Below are positions 9,867-19,582 of a stretch of DNA of 64,000 bases, one piece after another; position 1 is the stretch's first letter, and every line of letters starts with the position of its first letter. The stretch is from Centrapalus pauciflorus (lineage: Eukaryota; Streptophyta; Magnoliopsida; Asterales; Asteraceae), in NCBI GenBank assembly GCA_020465985.1, contig JAANYP010004339.1:124001-188000 (forward strand). The letters are read 5' to 3'. The notes below the pieces were generated by a model that did no database searches, had not been told where the DNA came from, and saw only the letters and a program-made list of their open reading frames with translations. The position numbers were made by a program, and so were the translations under genes.

Positions 9867-10337
9867 GATAGATCATTGACCAAGTGAACCAATAAAGTTA
9901 TAAGTCAAACTTTTATGCCCGAATGCATCACGCATATTAGTCATAACAATAAAATTGTTGATATTATTATAATTTGTAAGAACCCGTTAAGAGGCATCAA
10001 GTGTCAAATGAGGAAACAAAAAAATAGTTTCACGTTGGAGGTCAAATGCACAAATTTTCTACCATATTTTGAAGTTAGCCTTATCATTAAACTAATATCC
10101 TTGGATCTCAACTAAGCTATTTGGCACGCTTTTGTAAAATATGGTTTTAAAACATGATTTAGAATAACTTGTGAAGTTTCTTTTTCATATTTATGCATAG
10201 AATGTTTGTTAGAGTTTATTATTCATAGCGCTATTACTTTGTGATATTAGTAATTTAGTTTTGAAAATTTTAATATTTATAATGTTCATAGATTTTTCTT
10301 TGTTAAATAATTAATAATCAATTTTTTATAACCAAAT
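9867..10337. other. AT-rich run-up to a Helitron-like end
   Basis: No gene supported. It contains the second 25-bp direct repeat (10101-10125) and becomes very AT-rich toward the hairpin at 10338. Confidence 0.4.
10101..10125 (+). repeat. 25-bp direct repeat, copy 2
   Basis: Exact copy of 5937-5961. It closes the segment holding PLD zeta, ARP3, gag and SDR fragments, about 240 bp before the Helitron-like 3' end. Confidence 0.8.
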
Positions 10338-10364
10338 CCGTGTTTTACACGGGTTATAAACTAG
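10338..10364 (+). mobile_element. Helitron-like 3' terminus (Hel-A)
   Basis: A hairpin CCGTGT-TTT-ACACGG at 10338-10352 is followed eight bases later by CTAG at 10361-10364 and then a T. This is the canonical 3' signature of plant Helitrons (short hairpin about 10 bp before CTRR, insertion between A and T). The upstream cluster of exon pieces from unrelated genes is typical Helitron cargo. The 5' end of this element is not established. Confidence 0.65.
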
Positions 10365-11226
10365 TTTTGTAATAAAATGATACATTATGTCAAAAGTTTG
10401 AAATAAAAAACAAAAGTAATGGTATTTTAGGAAATTGTTATTCTTTCTCTTTAATTTTCTTTCTCCCTCCATTCTTCCAACACAATATTTTGTAACTTTT
10501 TTTTCTTTTCTCATTCGTTATTTATCTTCTTACTCACGTCTTCATCTTCAAATTTGTTCTTCAACATTCATTTGTTTTTTCCATATTTTTACTCAAATTT
10601 GTTTTTAAGATTTATCGAAAGTTTATCTTATTCCATCACCATTGAAGGTTTTTACGTTTTTTTAAGATGAAGGTTTCTAGGTTTCGTCATCAACATTCAA
10701 TGTATGAAGGCATTAAATCGAATGCTCTACATCATATTCTGGGTTTTTTTTTTCAAGAATACGAAACATTGATGAATATTCATTCAAGATCTGGGTTTTT
10801 TTAAAGATAACAGTTCGTGTTCTTTTCAACCATCACGAAGATCACTTTTGAATTTTTTGAAGGTTTATTGATGATTTTGTAATTTTCAAATGTAATGAAT
10901 GTTCATGTTTTAAATCTGGGGTTTTCTTAAAAAGCAGATTTGCAAATTTATTACACGTCTATTACAAGTGTAATAGTCATATATTACGTGTATAATAGTC
11001 AAAAATTTACATAAAATAATATAATAAATAAGATTGTATTTGAAAAGAAAATAATAATAACAATAATAATGAATATAACTCATAAATATTATATAAACAA
11101 TATTATATATTTAAAAAGTAAACATACTAAAATACTAATAAAATCTATTTCATAACATTTTATTTATGTTTATAAAATATATATAAACATTATATTTTAT
11201 ACAAAACTAAAATTTCAAATTATATA

Positions 11227-11228
<2 letters not shown>
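10365..11228. other. AT-rich repeat, no gene
   Basis: Low-complexity sequence. At 10950-10996 there are palindromic motifs of the form TTACACGTCTATTAC and TATTACGTGTATAATAG, the same kind as the array at 63664-63800. The segment 11000-11220 resembles 33240-33327 joined to 41162-41250 (for example ATTATATAAACAATATT, then a TTTAAAAAGTAAACATA motif), so these are copies of one repeat, possibly Helitron body. Confidence 0.5.
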
Positions 11229-11325
<97 letters not shown>

Positions 11326-11341
11326 GAGAGAGAGAGAGAGA
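11229..11341. repeat. (AT)n then (GA)n microsatellite
   Basis: About 94 bp of perfect AT dinucleotide followed by ATGTAGAGAG and a GA run. The adjoining element at 11342 uses the same AT-then-GA junction that flanks the insertion at 42229, which points to elements that sit inside AT microsatellites. Confidence 0.9.
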
Positions 11342-11727
11342 GTCAGGTTCAAAAAAGTACCTCTCGAAATCAAGTGCACCGGAAGGTACCAACCTTAAAA
11401 AACTTTTATTTAATTTCTTTTTCATAATCATGTTTAAAATAATGTTATACACATGATATATGAGTTTCACATACATTCACATTTTCTGTGTCCTTAAAAA
11501 TTATGTGAATCTTCAATGCATATTTATGTGAATGGTCATCCAAGTGAATGATCATTTACATCATTCACATGATCTTTTTTTACCATTCACAAGATTTATG
11601 ATGTTGCTTCTATTGAAAAAAAAAGTCTTATAATATTGTATTATACACGTCTATTAAAAAAAATATATGTGAATTGTCATTCACATAAGGGTACGCTAGG
11701 TACATTGGAATCTCATATATATATATA
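11342..11727. mobile_element. Candidate microsatellite-inserted element
   Basis: A non-coding segment of about 385 bp lying between two AT microsatellite tracts (11229-11322 and 11726-11737). It starts near CAGGTTCAAAAAAGTACCTC and ends near GGTACGCTAGGTACATTGG. Its ends show only weak inverted similarity (AGGTAC-type motifs). Placement and the GA junction resemble the clearer case at 42229-42864. No protein is encoded. Confidence 0.4.
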
Positions 11728-11738
11728 CTGTTAGGCAC

Positions 11739-12731
11739 AAAAAGGCTTCATTCAAACCTATTCAACATCTTAGGGGGATGTTTTTAATCAAACCTGTTTG
11801 ATGCACTTGAAGGTATAATTTAAGGCATGTTAATGCCTTATTGAAACCTGGACATAAACTGTCTACGCTACTCTATCCTGTTGAGCAACTTGGACAATAT
11901 CTAAGTGTTCTGTTTTTTGTGAAAAGAACCTGTTCTTTGTGAACAGGCTAAACATTTATATGGAATATGTTTCCATGTCCTCATGTATTGTTTTGGACTA
12001 CTAGATTAGTTTACAAAGTCGAAGACAAAGTGGAAAACAGAGGCTGCAAAGACTGCCTATGCTCTTCTATTACATGAAGACAAAGTGGATATTTGAAATA
12101 GGTGACAGACCATTTCTTATATCAAAATGGCCTTAACAGAAGATGAAAGGTTCAAAGTTGACATTCCTCTTTTAGTTAAAGCCTTCTGCAATAGAGACAA
12201 AAAGGAAAAGAAAAGATTCTGCCATGTAAAGACAAGTCTGCTTTATCAGAATGTGCAGAAAAGTTGTTTTGTCTTTTCGAAAAGACATCCCACTATCTCT
12301 ATGTCCAATTAGAAAGCTTCACTGGGATTCTCAGTAAGAGTATAAAATGAAGCTTCCAAGGAATGTGAGACAACCAAGAGTGTGAAATTCAGATCATGTA
12401 AAAGAAGTGTATTTTCATGCATGCAAGTCTGCTTGAATAAAACAGTAATGTAAGTCCAAGCTGTTCTTATTCAAGCTGTCCATCTGTCTATCTTGTAACA
12501 ATGAGTTCATCTTAGTGAGTGTATTCATGTACTAAGTCTGAGTGTGTCGTAGATTAGTTAAACATCTGTTGTATCTGTCATCTCAACTTGAACCTTTCCG
12601 CAGTTCAAGCCTGTTTGTAATTAACACTTGTTAACAATATACACAAACATTGAGAAAAGTATGTTGAATTTTAAATAGTTGTATTCACGCCCCCCCCCCC
12701 CCCCCCCACCGCTAACCTTTTGGGTCCTACA
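11739..12731 (+). repeat. 5' LTR of Copia-2 (993 bp)
   Basis: Starts TGTTAGGCAC and ends CCTACA. A TATA box (TATAAAAT) is at 12341. A run of 18 C at 12690-12707 lies near the right end. Compared with the 3' LTR and the solo LTR it lacks about 105 bp near 11849 (the first hairpin of the array described for those copies). Short ORFs inside it are not genes. Confidence 0.9.
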
Positions 12732-12733
12732 AC

Positions 12734-12745
12734 TGGTATCAGAGA
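12734..12745 (+). other. Primer binding site of Copia-2
   Basis: TGGTATCAGAGA two bases after the LTR. It is complementary to the 3' end of initiator tRNA-Met, the usual minus-strand primer of plant copia elements. The last base differs from the common TGGTATCAGAGC. Confidence 0.85.
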
Positions 12746-12793
12746 AGTTAGAGTGTGTGTTAACTCTAGATCTCTCATTCTCCCTATTTCCCC

Positions 12794-13486
12794 ATGGACA
12801 ACAGTGCTGCCAGCTCTTCCTCTTACTATGACAATGGGTCAATGGCAAAACCCCCCAAGTTCAATCATCAGCACTTCTCTGGTAGGAAGTGCAGAATGAT
12901 GCTCTATTTAGAGAATCTGGATGTACAACTGCCAGAGATAGTAATCGAAGGTCCCTATGTGCCAACTTCTGTTACTACTATTACTCCTGCTGCTGAAGGA
13001 GCTGTTCCTGAGATCATAACCTTTGAAAAGGCAAAAGCTCAATGGTCTGATGAAGACAAAAGGCTGGTTGCTCTTGACGCAAAGGATAGGAACAACCTGG
13101 TTATTTTTCTTCTTGATGATGTGTTCAAACAGGTTGAGAAAATGAAGACTGCAAAGGAAATGTGGGATACTTTGTGTACCGTCTATGATGGTCCCATTAT
13201 CACACTGGATAACAGGATTAACAATCTTGTTAGATAGTATGAACTCTTCTTTGCAAAGCTAAAGGAGTCTCTCACTGAAACCTATACTAGATTCACTGCT
13301 CTAATCAATGATCTCAAAGCTATTGGGATCACCAAGGACAGCTTAACTTTGGTAAACAAGTTTTTGGACATTCTGCCTGAGGAATGGAATTATTTCTCTA
13401 CTATCCTAAGAAACTCAAGCACCATCAAAGGTATGGATCTTGTAAATCTGTATGGATCCTTACTAAATGATGAACAACCAAGGTAG
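12794..13486 (+). pseudogene. Copia-2 gag, N-terminal (capsid-like) part
   Basis: ATG 12794 begins MDNSAASSSSYYDNG; the frame stops at TAG 13235 but continues in frame to TAG 13484. Content is that of the UBN2/gag-polypeptide family of plant copia elements: FNHQHFSGRKCRMMLYLEN near the start (the first W-type position is changed), KTAKEMWDTLCTVYDG in the middle, and KFLDILPEEWNYFSTIL after the stop. The protein would form virus-like particles around the RNA. One stop codon is the main defect in this part. Confidence 0.8.
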
Positions 13487-13512
13487 CAGAAAAGAAATGC
13501 CTTGGAGACTGT

Positions 13513-15053
13513 GTGTCTAAAGCTGTTGGCCCATCATCCAAACCATACAAGACAACCAAGGATGATGGCTACAGGGTTAAGTACCTAATGGCCATGGCTA
13601 AGCTGAGAAAGTTGGAGGACTCAGTGGCTTCCAACAAGCAAAAGAGACTCATGGCTGAAACATGTGACTGGGAGGAATCTGATTCATCATCAGATGAAGA
13701 AGACAACAATTGTCTGATGGCCAACACTGATGTCCCATCAACAACCAACTTCAAACAAGACCTGGCTGAAGCAGAGGCTCTCAGCAACTTAGAGAACTGG
13801 AACCCAACAATGATATATAAGGTACAAAATTTTATGGATTATAGTTCAAATGAAAAAGTTAAAATGTTTGAATATTTGCTTGTTGATTTAAAAGCTGCCA
13901 TTGAGAAGCATAATGCTTTTCTGTCTGAGATCCCCAAGCTAAAAACTGATCTTAAAATACAATCTAGTAAACTGGACGGCTTCCATAAGTTGGAAACTGA
14001 ACTTGATGAATTAAAACATATCAATTCCATTTTATTAGAAGAAAAGAGAGAGACAGACCCAAAGCATGCCAAGCTTCAAAAAATTATTGACTATTGGTGC
14101 CAATCTGCACAAAAAGTCAATCATTGTATCAGTCAACAGATCCCTGCTCAAATCCAAGCCTATCTTGGAGGGATCTTGACAAAGCAGCTTCAATTGTTGA
14201 GATAAATAATCTGCAAAAAGACTTATTCACTCTTGGTGAGCTTCCAAGTACTTTCATTCAGAAAGTAAATGGTATGCTAGTCTCAAGAAATAGGTTTGTC
14301 AGGCCTCAAAACACTGACAACTTGTGTGAAAAATTTGCAAAAACTGATGATGGAATGTGTTCTCCATCAAATCAGTCTGCTAAGTGCTCAGCTGGTTCAC
14401 ACAAGCAAAAGAAGGGAAAACAAGGTCAAACTGTAGCTATGGACACTAAACCTGTTAACAAGACAGGATCTGGATCTAAAGCTGATGGTAAGAGATCTGT
14501 TAATCCTTTTGATGCTAATCATTTTGAGAAACAGTTTTCAAAAGGTAAGCTGCCTACTTTCAACAGGGGTAAGTCTCATGTTGAAAGTAAATCTGCTATG
14601 ATTTCAAATAGGTTTTTAAATCATAGTGGAAAACTGGTTCTAAATGAAGGTAAGTCTTTCAAAATCGAAAGTAGTGATTATGTTGATAGGAAACATCCAT
14701 CACATCTCAGTAAGGGCAAAGGCAAAGCCATTGCTCAACCTGAGAAAGTTGGGAATAAGTTTCCCAAGCCTGTGGAAGGTCAAAAGCCAATCAAACTTCC
14801 TATATTTGATATCTGCCATCCTAAAAAGAGGAAAGTGGATACAGGTAAAGCTGTTGTTGTTATGCCTTCTACTCAAACTGTTGATTCTTCTAAAAATAGT
14901 AATCAATTTACTAAGCCTGCTGAGAAGTTCAACAAAATTGTTCCAGAATGTGTTTCTGGAAGTACTTCGTCCAAGAAATCTAAAAGAGAAGATGTTATAA
15001 ATGTGGGAAGAATACTCATATGGCCAGAGACTGTACAGAAACTGAGGACATGA
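13513..15053 (+). pseudogene. Copia-2 gag, C-terminal part with zinc knuckle
   Basis: Two overlapping frames: 13513-14205 (acidic, then helical with a Leu/Glu/Lys-rich coiled coil) and 14094-15053 (Lys/Ser-rich, basic). A frameshift lies in their overlap. The CCHC zinc knuckle, CYKCGKNTHMARDC, is at 14993-15034 but in a different frame from the 14094 ORF, so another indel lies just before it. The knuckle binds RNA during packaging. A long coiled-coil segment ahead of the knuckle is characteristic of SIRE-type gag. Confidence 0.7.
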
Positions 15054-15242
15054 GGCCTGCTGACACTGCTAGTTCCAACATTGCAACACAAGCAGTGTTG
15101 GAAGGAAATTGGTCAATGAGGATAGTATCCAAGCTGATACAATCCAAATAGGAAATATTACTGTTGATCTCACTGGTCCATCAATAAATGTTGATGAAGA
15201 AGGAGAAGTCATCCCTATGATGAGTTCCCCTAAAGAAAACTA

Positions 15243-16118
15243 ATATTTTCCCATCACACTCTGCAGGTTAAACAACCATCCCAGGTTTGGTACTTGGACA
15301 GCGGCTGCTCAGGCCACATGACAGGTTGCAAGGACTTGCTAAGTGATCTCAGGCCTGAAAAAGGGCCAAAAGTCACCTATAGTGATAATGTTCAGGGATC
15401 CATAGAGGGATATGGAACCCTTCAACCTGGTGCTGCTATATTAAAAATAGTAGCCTATGTGTCTGGGCTAAAACACAATCTTGTAAGCATAAGTCAACTA
15501 TGTGATGTTTGCTCCAAGGTTAGTTTTGATGAGCACCTGGGGTACATATTGGATTCCCAAGGCAAATTTGTGATGTGTGCACAAAGGAAGAAAGGTGTAT
15601 ACGTTGTGGACATGAAATTTGATGATCCCACAACTGAAACCTGCTTTATCTCAAGAAGCAATGCAGATCTGAACTTTTTATGGCACAAAAGGCTATCACA
15701 CTTGAACTTCAAGAATATCAACAAACTCTGTAAGAAAGAGTTGGTAACAGCTTTGCTATCTATAACCTTTGTTAAGGATAAACTCTGCACAGCTTGTGAG
15801 AAAGGCAAGCAGAGAAAAACGTCTTTTAAATCCAAGAATAATTTTTCTATGGATACTCCTGTCTTCTTAATCCACATGGACTTGTTTGGACCTGTTAGTT
15901 TCCCAAGCCTAGGAGGTAGAAGATATACTCTAGTAATGGTTGATGAGTTCTCCAAGTTTACACGGGTGATCTTTCTAAAGACCAAAGGAGAGGGTGCCAG
16001 AGAAATTATTGGATTTATCAAAAAGATGGAAATGCTAAACTCTGCTCAAGTTAAGCAGCTTAGAAGTGATCATGGTATTGAATTCAGAAATAGTACTCTT
16101 GAGGACTTCTGTGAATAA
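15243..16118 (+). CDS. Copia-2 protease and integrase (first part)
   Basis: The aspartic protease starts around QVWYLDSGCSGHMTG, with the catalytic D-S-G at 15297-15305 (a TTG precedes it; the frame is open back to 15243). Integrase follows: an H-H-C-C zinc region (LWHKRLSHLNFKN ... LCTACEKGKQ), then catalytic D in IHMDLFGP and the second D in QLRSDHGIEFRN. The last motif normally reads S-D-N-G-T-E-F, so N-to-H and T-to-I are changes. A TAA at 16116 cuts the frame between the second Asp and the Glu of the DDE triad. The same frame continues afterwards. Confidence 0.85.
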   Translation: MFSHHTLQVKQPSQVWYLDSGCSGHMTGCKDLLSDLRPEKGPKVTYSDNVQGSIEGYGTLQPGAAILKIVAYVSGLKHNLVSISQLCDVCSKVSFDEHLGYILDSQGKFVMCAQRKKGVYVVDMKFDDPTTETCFISRSNADLNFLWHKRLSHLNFKNINKLCKKELVTALLSITFVKDKLCTACEKGKQRKTSFKSKNNFSMDTPVFLIHMDLFGPVSFPSLGGRRYTLVMVDEFSKFTRVIFLKTKGEGAREIIGFIKKMEMLNSAQVKQLRSDHGIEFRNSTLEDFCE

Positions 16119-17041
16119 AGAGGGACCACAAAAAACATTTCAGCTGTAAGAACTCCACAACAAAATGGAGTTGCTGAAAGGAGAAATAGAACTCTTATTG
16201 AAGCTGCCAGAACCATGTTGTGTGCATCAGGTTTGCCTTCATCATTTTGGACTGAAGTAGTCAACACTGTCTGCTTCACTCAAAACAGATCCTTAGTGGT
16301 GAAAAGGTTCAAAAAGACTCCATATGAGTTAATCAAAGGGAGAAGGCCAAATATTAGTTATTTCCATGTGTTTGGATGTCCCTGCTGCATTCTGAATCAG
16401 AGGAACCAGCTGGCAAAATTTGAACCCAAACCTGATGAAGGTGTAGTTGTTGGATATTCTGCTATCTCTAAAGCCTACAGAGTATATAACTACAAAAAAA
16501 AAGTTATAGATGAATCTATAAATGTCACCTTTGAGGAGTCTAGGAGTGCCTCCACCAAAGCAGTTCCTAAATCAGTTACAGGAGAGTTCAGCTTTTATGA
16601 TCTCATGCATTCCATCAATGAAGAAAAGGACTCAAAAGCTTCCACTTCACCCAGAGTGGAACCTGTTAACCACAATGGACATGATGATGACTATGTTATT
16701 ACACCCTTTGTGAATAAGTGTACTGACATAATTAACACACCATGTCCTGAACCAATCAATGCTGATTTTCCTGGATCCTCTGCTGATGTGTTCAATAATG
16801 GAGACTCATGTTCCACCGGTGAACAGGCTCAAGATATCAGTGTATCTGAAAATCCTGAAAGTTGTTCTACATGACCTGTTGGAAATGAAAATGATACAGG
16901 AGAGTCTTCATTGAGACATGGTCCTAAGTGGATCAGGTGTCACCCTAATGATCAAATTATTGGTGACATCAACAAAGGGGTACAAACAAGGTGGGACAGC
17001 TTAGGAAACTTTTGAAAGTTTTCTAGTTTTGTGTCCCTAAT
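16119..17041 (+). pseudogene. Copia-2 integrase (second part) and linker
   Basis: Continues in the frame of the previous segment. TPQQNGVAERRNRTLIEAAR holds the third catalytic residue (E) of the integrase. Next come TPYELIKGRRPNISYFHVFG, the GKG-like C-terminal module (KFEPKPDEGVVVGYS), and a Ser/Pro/Asp-rich linker. A TGA ends the frame at 16874, and later in-frame stops (for example near 17013) follow. Integrase joins element DNA to the host chromosome. Confidence 0.8.
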
Positions 17042-17335
17042 GGAGCCTAAGAAAGTGGATGAAACACTAAAAGATGCCAGTTAGATCACTGCCATACAAG
17101 AAGAGCTCAATCAGTTTGAGAGAAACAAAGTATGGAACCTAGTCCCTGCTCCCAAAGGTAAAACAATAATTGACACTAAATGGGTTTTCAGAAACAAAAT
17201 GGATGATCAAGGTCATTTTATTAGAAATAAGGCAAGACTAGTTGCTCAAGGCTACAGACAAGAAGAGGGCATTGATTATGATGAAACTTTTGCTCCAGTG
17301 GCCAGGTTTGAAGCAACAGGTTAGAAGCAATTTGT
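17042..17335 (+). pseudogene. Copia-2 reverse transcriptase, N-terminal part
   Basis: EPKKVDETLKDAS, a stop (TAG near 17083), then NQFERNKVWNLVPAP, TKWVFRNKMDDQG and NKARLVAQGYRQEEGIDYDE with TFAPVARFEA. These are the fingers motifs of copia RT. A short insertion that duplicates a GAAGCAA motif (about 17306-17330) shifts the frame into that of the next segment. Confidence 0.8.
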
Positions 17336-18586
17336 TTGTTTCTAGCCTATGCTGCCCACAAGAGCATGAAGGTATTTCAAATGGATGTCAAGAGTGCATT
17401 TTTAAATGGCAAGCTGCAGGAAGAAGTGTATGTCAAGCAGCCTCCAGGTTTTGAAAATGAGCATCACCCAGGTTTTGTCTATAAGTTGGACAAAGCCATT
17501 TATGGTCTAAAACAAGCCCCTAGAGCCTGGTATGACACTCTTACTGATTTCCTTATGAGCAATGGTTATTCTAGAGGTAAAGTGGATACCACATTGTTCA
17601 TAATGAAGGTGAAGTCTGATATTATCCTTGTTCAAATCTATGAGGATGACATAAGATTTGTTTCTACTATTGAGCAGTTATGCAAGAATTTTTCATTACT
17701 CATGAAATCAAAATATGAAATGAGTATGATGGGTGAACTTACATTCTTTCTCGAATTACAAGTTAAACAAACCTCAAATGGAATTTTCATCAATCAAAGA
17801 AACTATACTTTAGATCTCTTGAAAAAGTTTAAATTTGATCAAAGTTCTCCCATCAAAACCCCAATGACAACCAATGTAAAATTGGATGCTGATGCCAATG
17901 CCAAAGCTGTTTCAGTAACAACTTACAGAGGCATGATTGGGAGCTTGCTATATTTAACTGCAAGTAGACCAGATATTATGTTTGCTACCTGTTTATGTGC
18001 TAGGTTTCAAGCTGATCCTAAGGAATCACATCTAGCTGCTATAAAAAGAATCTTCAGATACATTAAGGGTACACCAGGTTTGGGTCTTTGGTATCCCAAA
18101 GACTCAAGTCTTGAACTAACAGGTTATTCAGATTCTGATTTTGCAGGCTGCAGGTTAGACAGGAAAAGCACAACAGGTGGATGTCAACTCCTTGGTGGTA
18201 AGTTGATCAGTTGGTGTAGCAAGAAGAAAAACTTAGTTTCTACTTCTACTGCTAAAGCTAAGTATATTGGTGCTGGAAGCTGCTGTGGGCAGATTCTATG
18301 GATGCAGCATCAGCTTGAAGACTATGGGCTTGTATATAGGAAGACTCCTATTCTATGTGATAATACAAGTGTCATAACTATCTCCAACAATCTAGTGTTT
18401 CATTCAAGAACCAAGCATATAGAAGTCAGACACCACTTTATCAGAGATCACTTCCAGAAAGGTAATGTGGAGGTAAGTTTTATTTCCACAGATGAACAGC
18501 TTACAGACATTTTCACCAAGTCTCTTGATGAAAACAAGTTTAATTACCTTGTAAGCAAGCTGGGCATGTTAAATAAAAGTGACTGA
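17336..18586 (+). CDS. Copia-2 reverse transcriptase palm and RNase H
   Basis: 416 open residues. Motifs: VFQMDVKSAFLNGKLQEEV (with the first palm Asp), PPGFENE, YGLKQAPRAWYDTL, then the active site at 17639-17650, which reads Y-E-D-D instead of the usual Y-V-D-D. RNase H follows: LTGYSDSDFAGC, KSTTGGCQ, and STAKAKYIGA, where the family normally has S-T-A-E-A-E-Y (catalytic Glu lost), then TKHIEVRHHFIRD and the terminal EQLTDIFTKSL. The ORF is open to its natural end but the substitutions make activity doubtful. Confidence 0.88.
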   Translation: MFLAYAAHKSMKVFQMDVKSAFLNGKLQEEVYVKQPPGFENEHHPGFVYKLDKAIYGLKQAPRAWYDTLTDFLMSNGYSRGKVDTTLFIMKVKSDIILVQIYEDDIRFVSTIEQLCKNFSLLMKSKYEMSMMGELTFFLELQVKQTSNGIFINQRNYTLDLLKKFKFDQSSPIKTPMTTNVKLDADANAKAVSVTTYRGMIGSLLYLTASRPDIMFATCLCARFQADPKESHLAAIKRIFRYIKGTPGLGLWYPKDSSLELTGYSDSDFAGCRLDRKSTTGGCQLLGGKLISWCSKKKNLVSTSTAKAKYIGAGSCCGQILWMQHQLEDYGLVYRKTPILCDNTSVITISNNLVFHSRTKHIEVRHHFIRDHFQKGNVEVSFISTDEQLTDIFTKSLDENKFNYLVSKLGMLNKSD

Positions 18587-19253
18587 GTGTCATTGTTGCT
18601 CTAAGAGATCACATGTTTCAAACTGTTCAAATTTCTCAGTACATCTTAAACAAAACAGGCTCTGCATTTTCTACACACAGCCAATCTTTGAAAATTTGGA
18701 TAGCTTGGATGTATAACAGGATTGACAAAATAAGTTTTAACTTTAAACATGTTCTGTTGAACAAACCTCCAACCTGCTCACTCTCTCAATCTGTCATACA
18801 AGACATTATCATGTAACCTGATCAGCTATTGAACAGAAACCTGTTCTCATCTAGCTGCACAGGTTGAATGAACAGCTTGTGATGAAACCTGCTCATCACA
18901 GGTTTGAACAATAGCTTAGAACATAAGTTTTAATTACCTTTTTTCATAATTAAGCTACTTAATTTCTATACTTATTTAACTTAATTACCTGCTGATAATG
19001 TTTGTTAACGTGTGTTAGTAGTTAAAAAGGTTCAAGTGGTCTGACAACCGTTCTTACATGGCAAACCGTTCCGTTTTCCGTTAAATAACCTTTCAAATCA
19101 ACCACCCAAACCTTTCTCTCTCCTACTCACTCACATTCAAAATCCTAACCTCCTTTCACTATTTCATCTTCTTCTTCTTCTCCACTGCTTCCAAAACTAT
19201 CTGAAAAACCCTAAAACGACTAAATGTCCAGCATTCTTCTCCACTACTCTCAA
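18587..19253. other. Copia-2 spacer between pol and extra ORF
   Basis: No protein is supported. The part at about 18770-18900 carries many AACCTG, CTGTTC and GAACAG motifs in both orientations. From 19080 the sequence is C/T-rich and looks like a leader before the next ORF. Confidence 0.5.
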
Positions 19254-19582
19254 ATGGCTCACCAAAATAACCCACTGCTTCTAGTTTTCGTTGGTAATGA
19301 TGTTGAATAACATCCCTCAGTCACCATGATTCTTACTTTGAAACCCACTAACTATGTGGCAAACCTAACCATTCTCAAAAACAACGTGGAGAAGGGTTAT
19401 GAAAGCATGGTGGAGTTTTTGCAAGTTCACCCCCTGCATTATGCTATGATTGCCTCTCCTGGTGTTTTGTACAAGGAGATGGTGTATGAGTTTCGATACA
19501 CCTGTGCTTATGATCCATCAACCAAAATCATCAGGGTAACCATCCTCAATGGGACTCAGACCATTGAGATAACCACAGCTTG
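19254..19582 (+). pseudogene. Copia-2 post-pol ORF, N-terminal domain
   Basis: The better start is ATG 19254 (MAHQNNPLLLVFVGNDVE), since the stop at about 19308 and the later ATG 19326 are in the same frame. The domain resembles 60264-60599 in layout, with a short hydrophobic start, SMVEFLQVHPLHYAMIASPG, a Tyr/Phe-rich strand pair and NGTQTIEIT. It is the first module of the unknown protein encoded after pol in these elements. The frame ends at 19582. Confidence 0.6.

Noticed and set aside
11721..11738. TCTCATATATATATATAC as a Helitron start
   Set aside because: The position is better explained as the AT microsatellite on the far side of the element at 11342-11727, interrupted by Copia-2.
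15494..16021. 175-residue minus-strand ORF
   Set aside because: Shadow of the integrase gene on the plus strand; no domain of its own.
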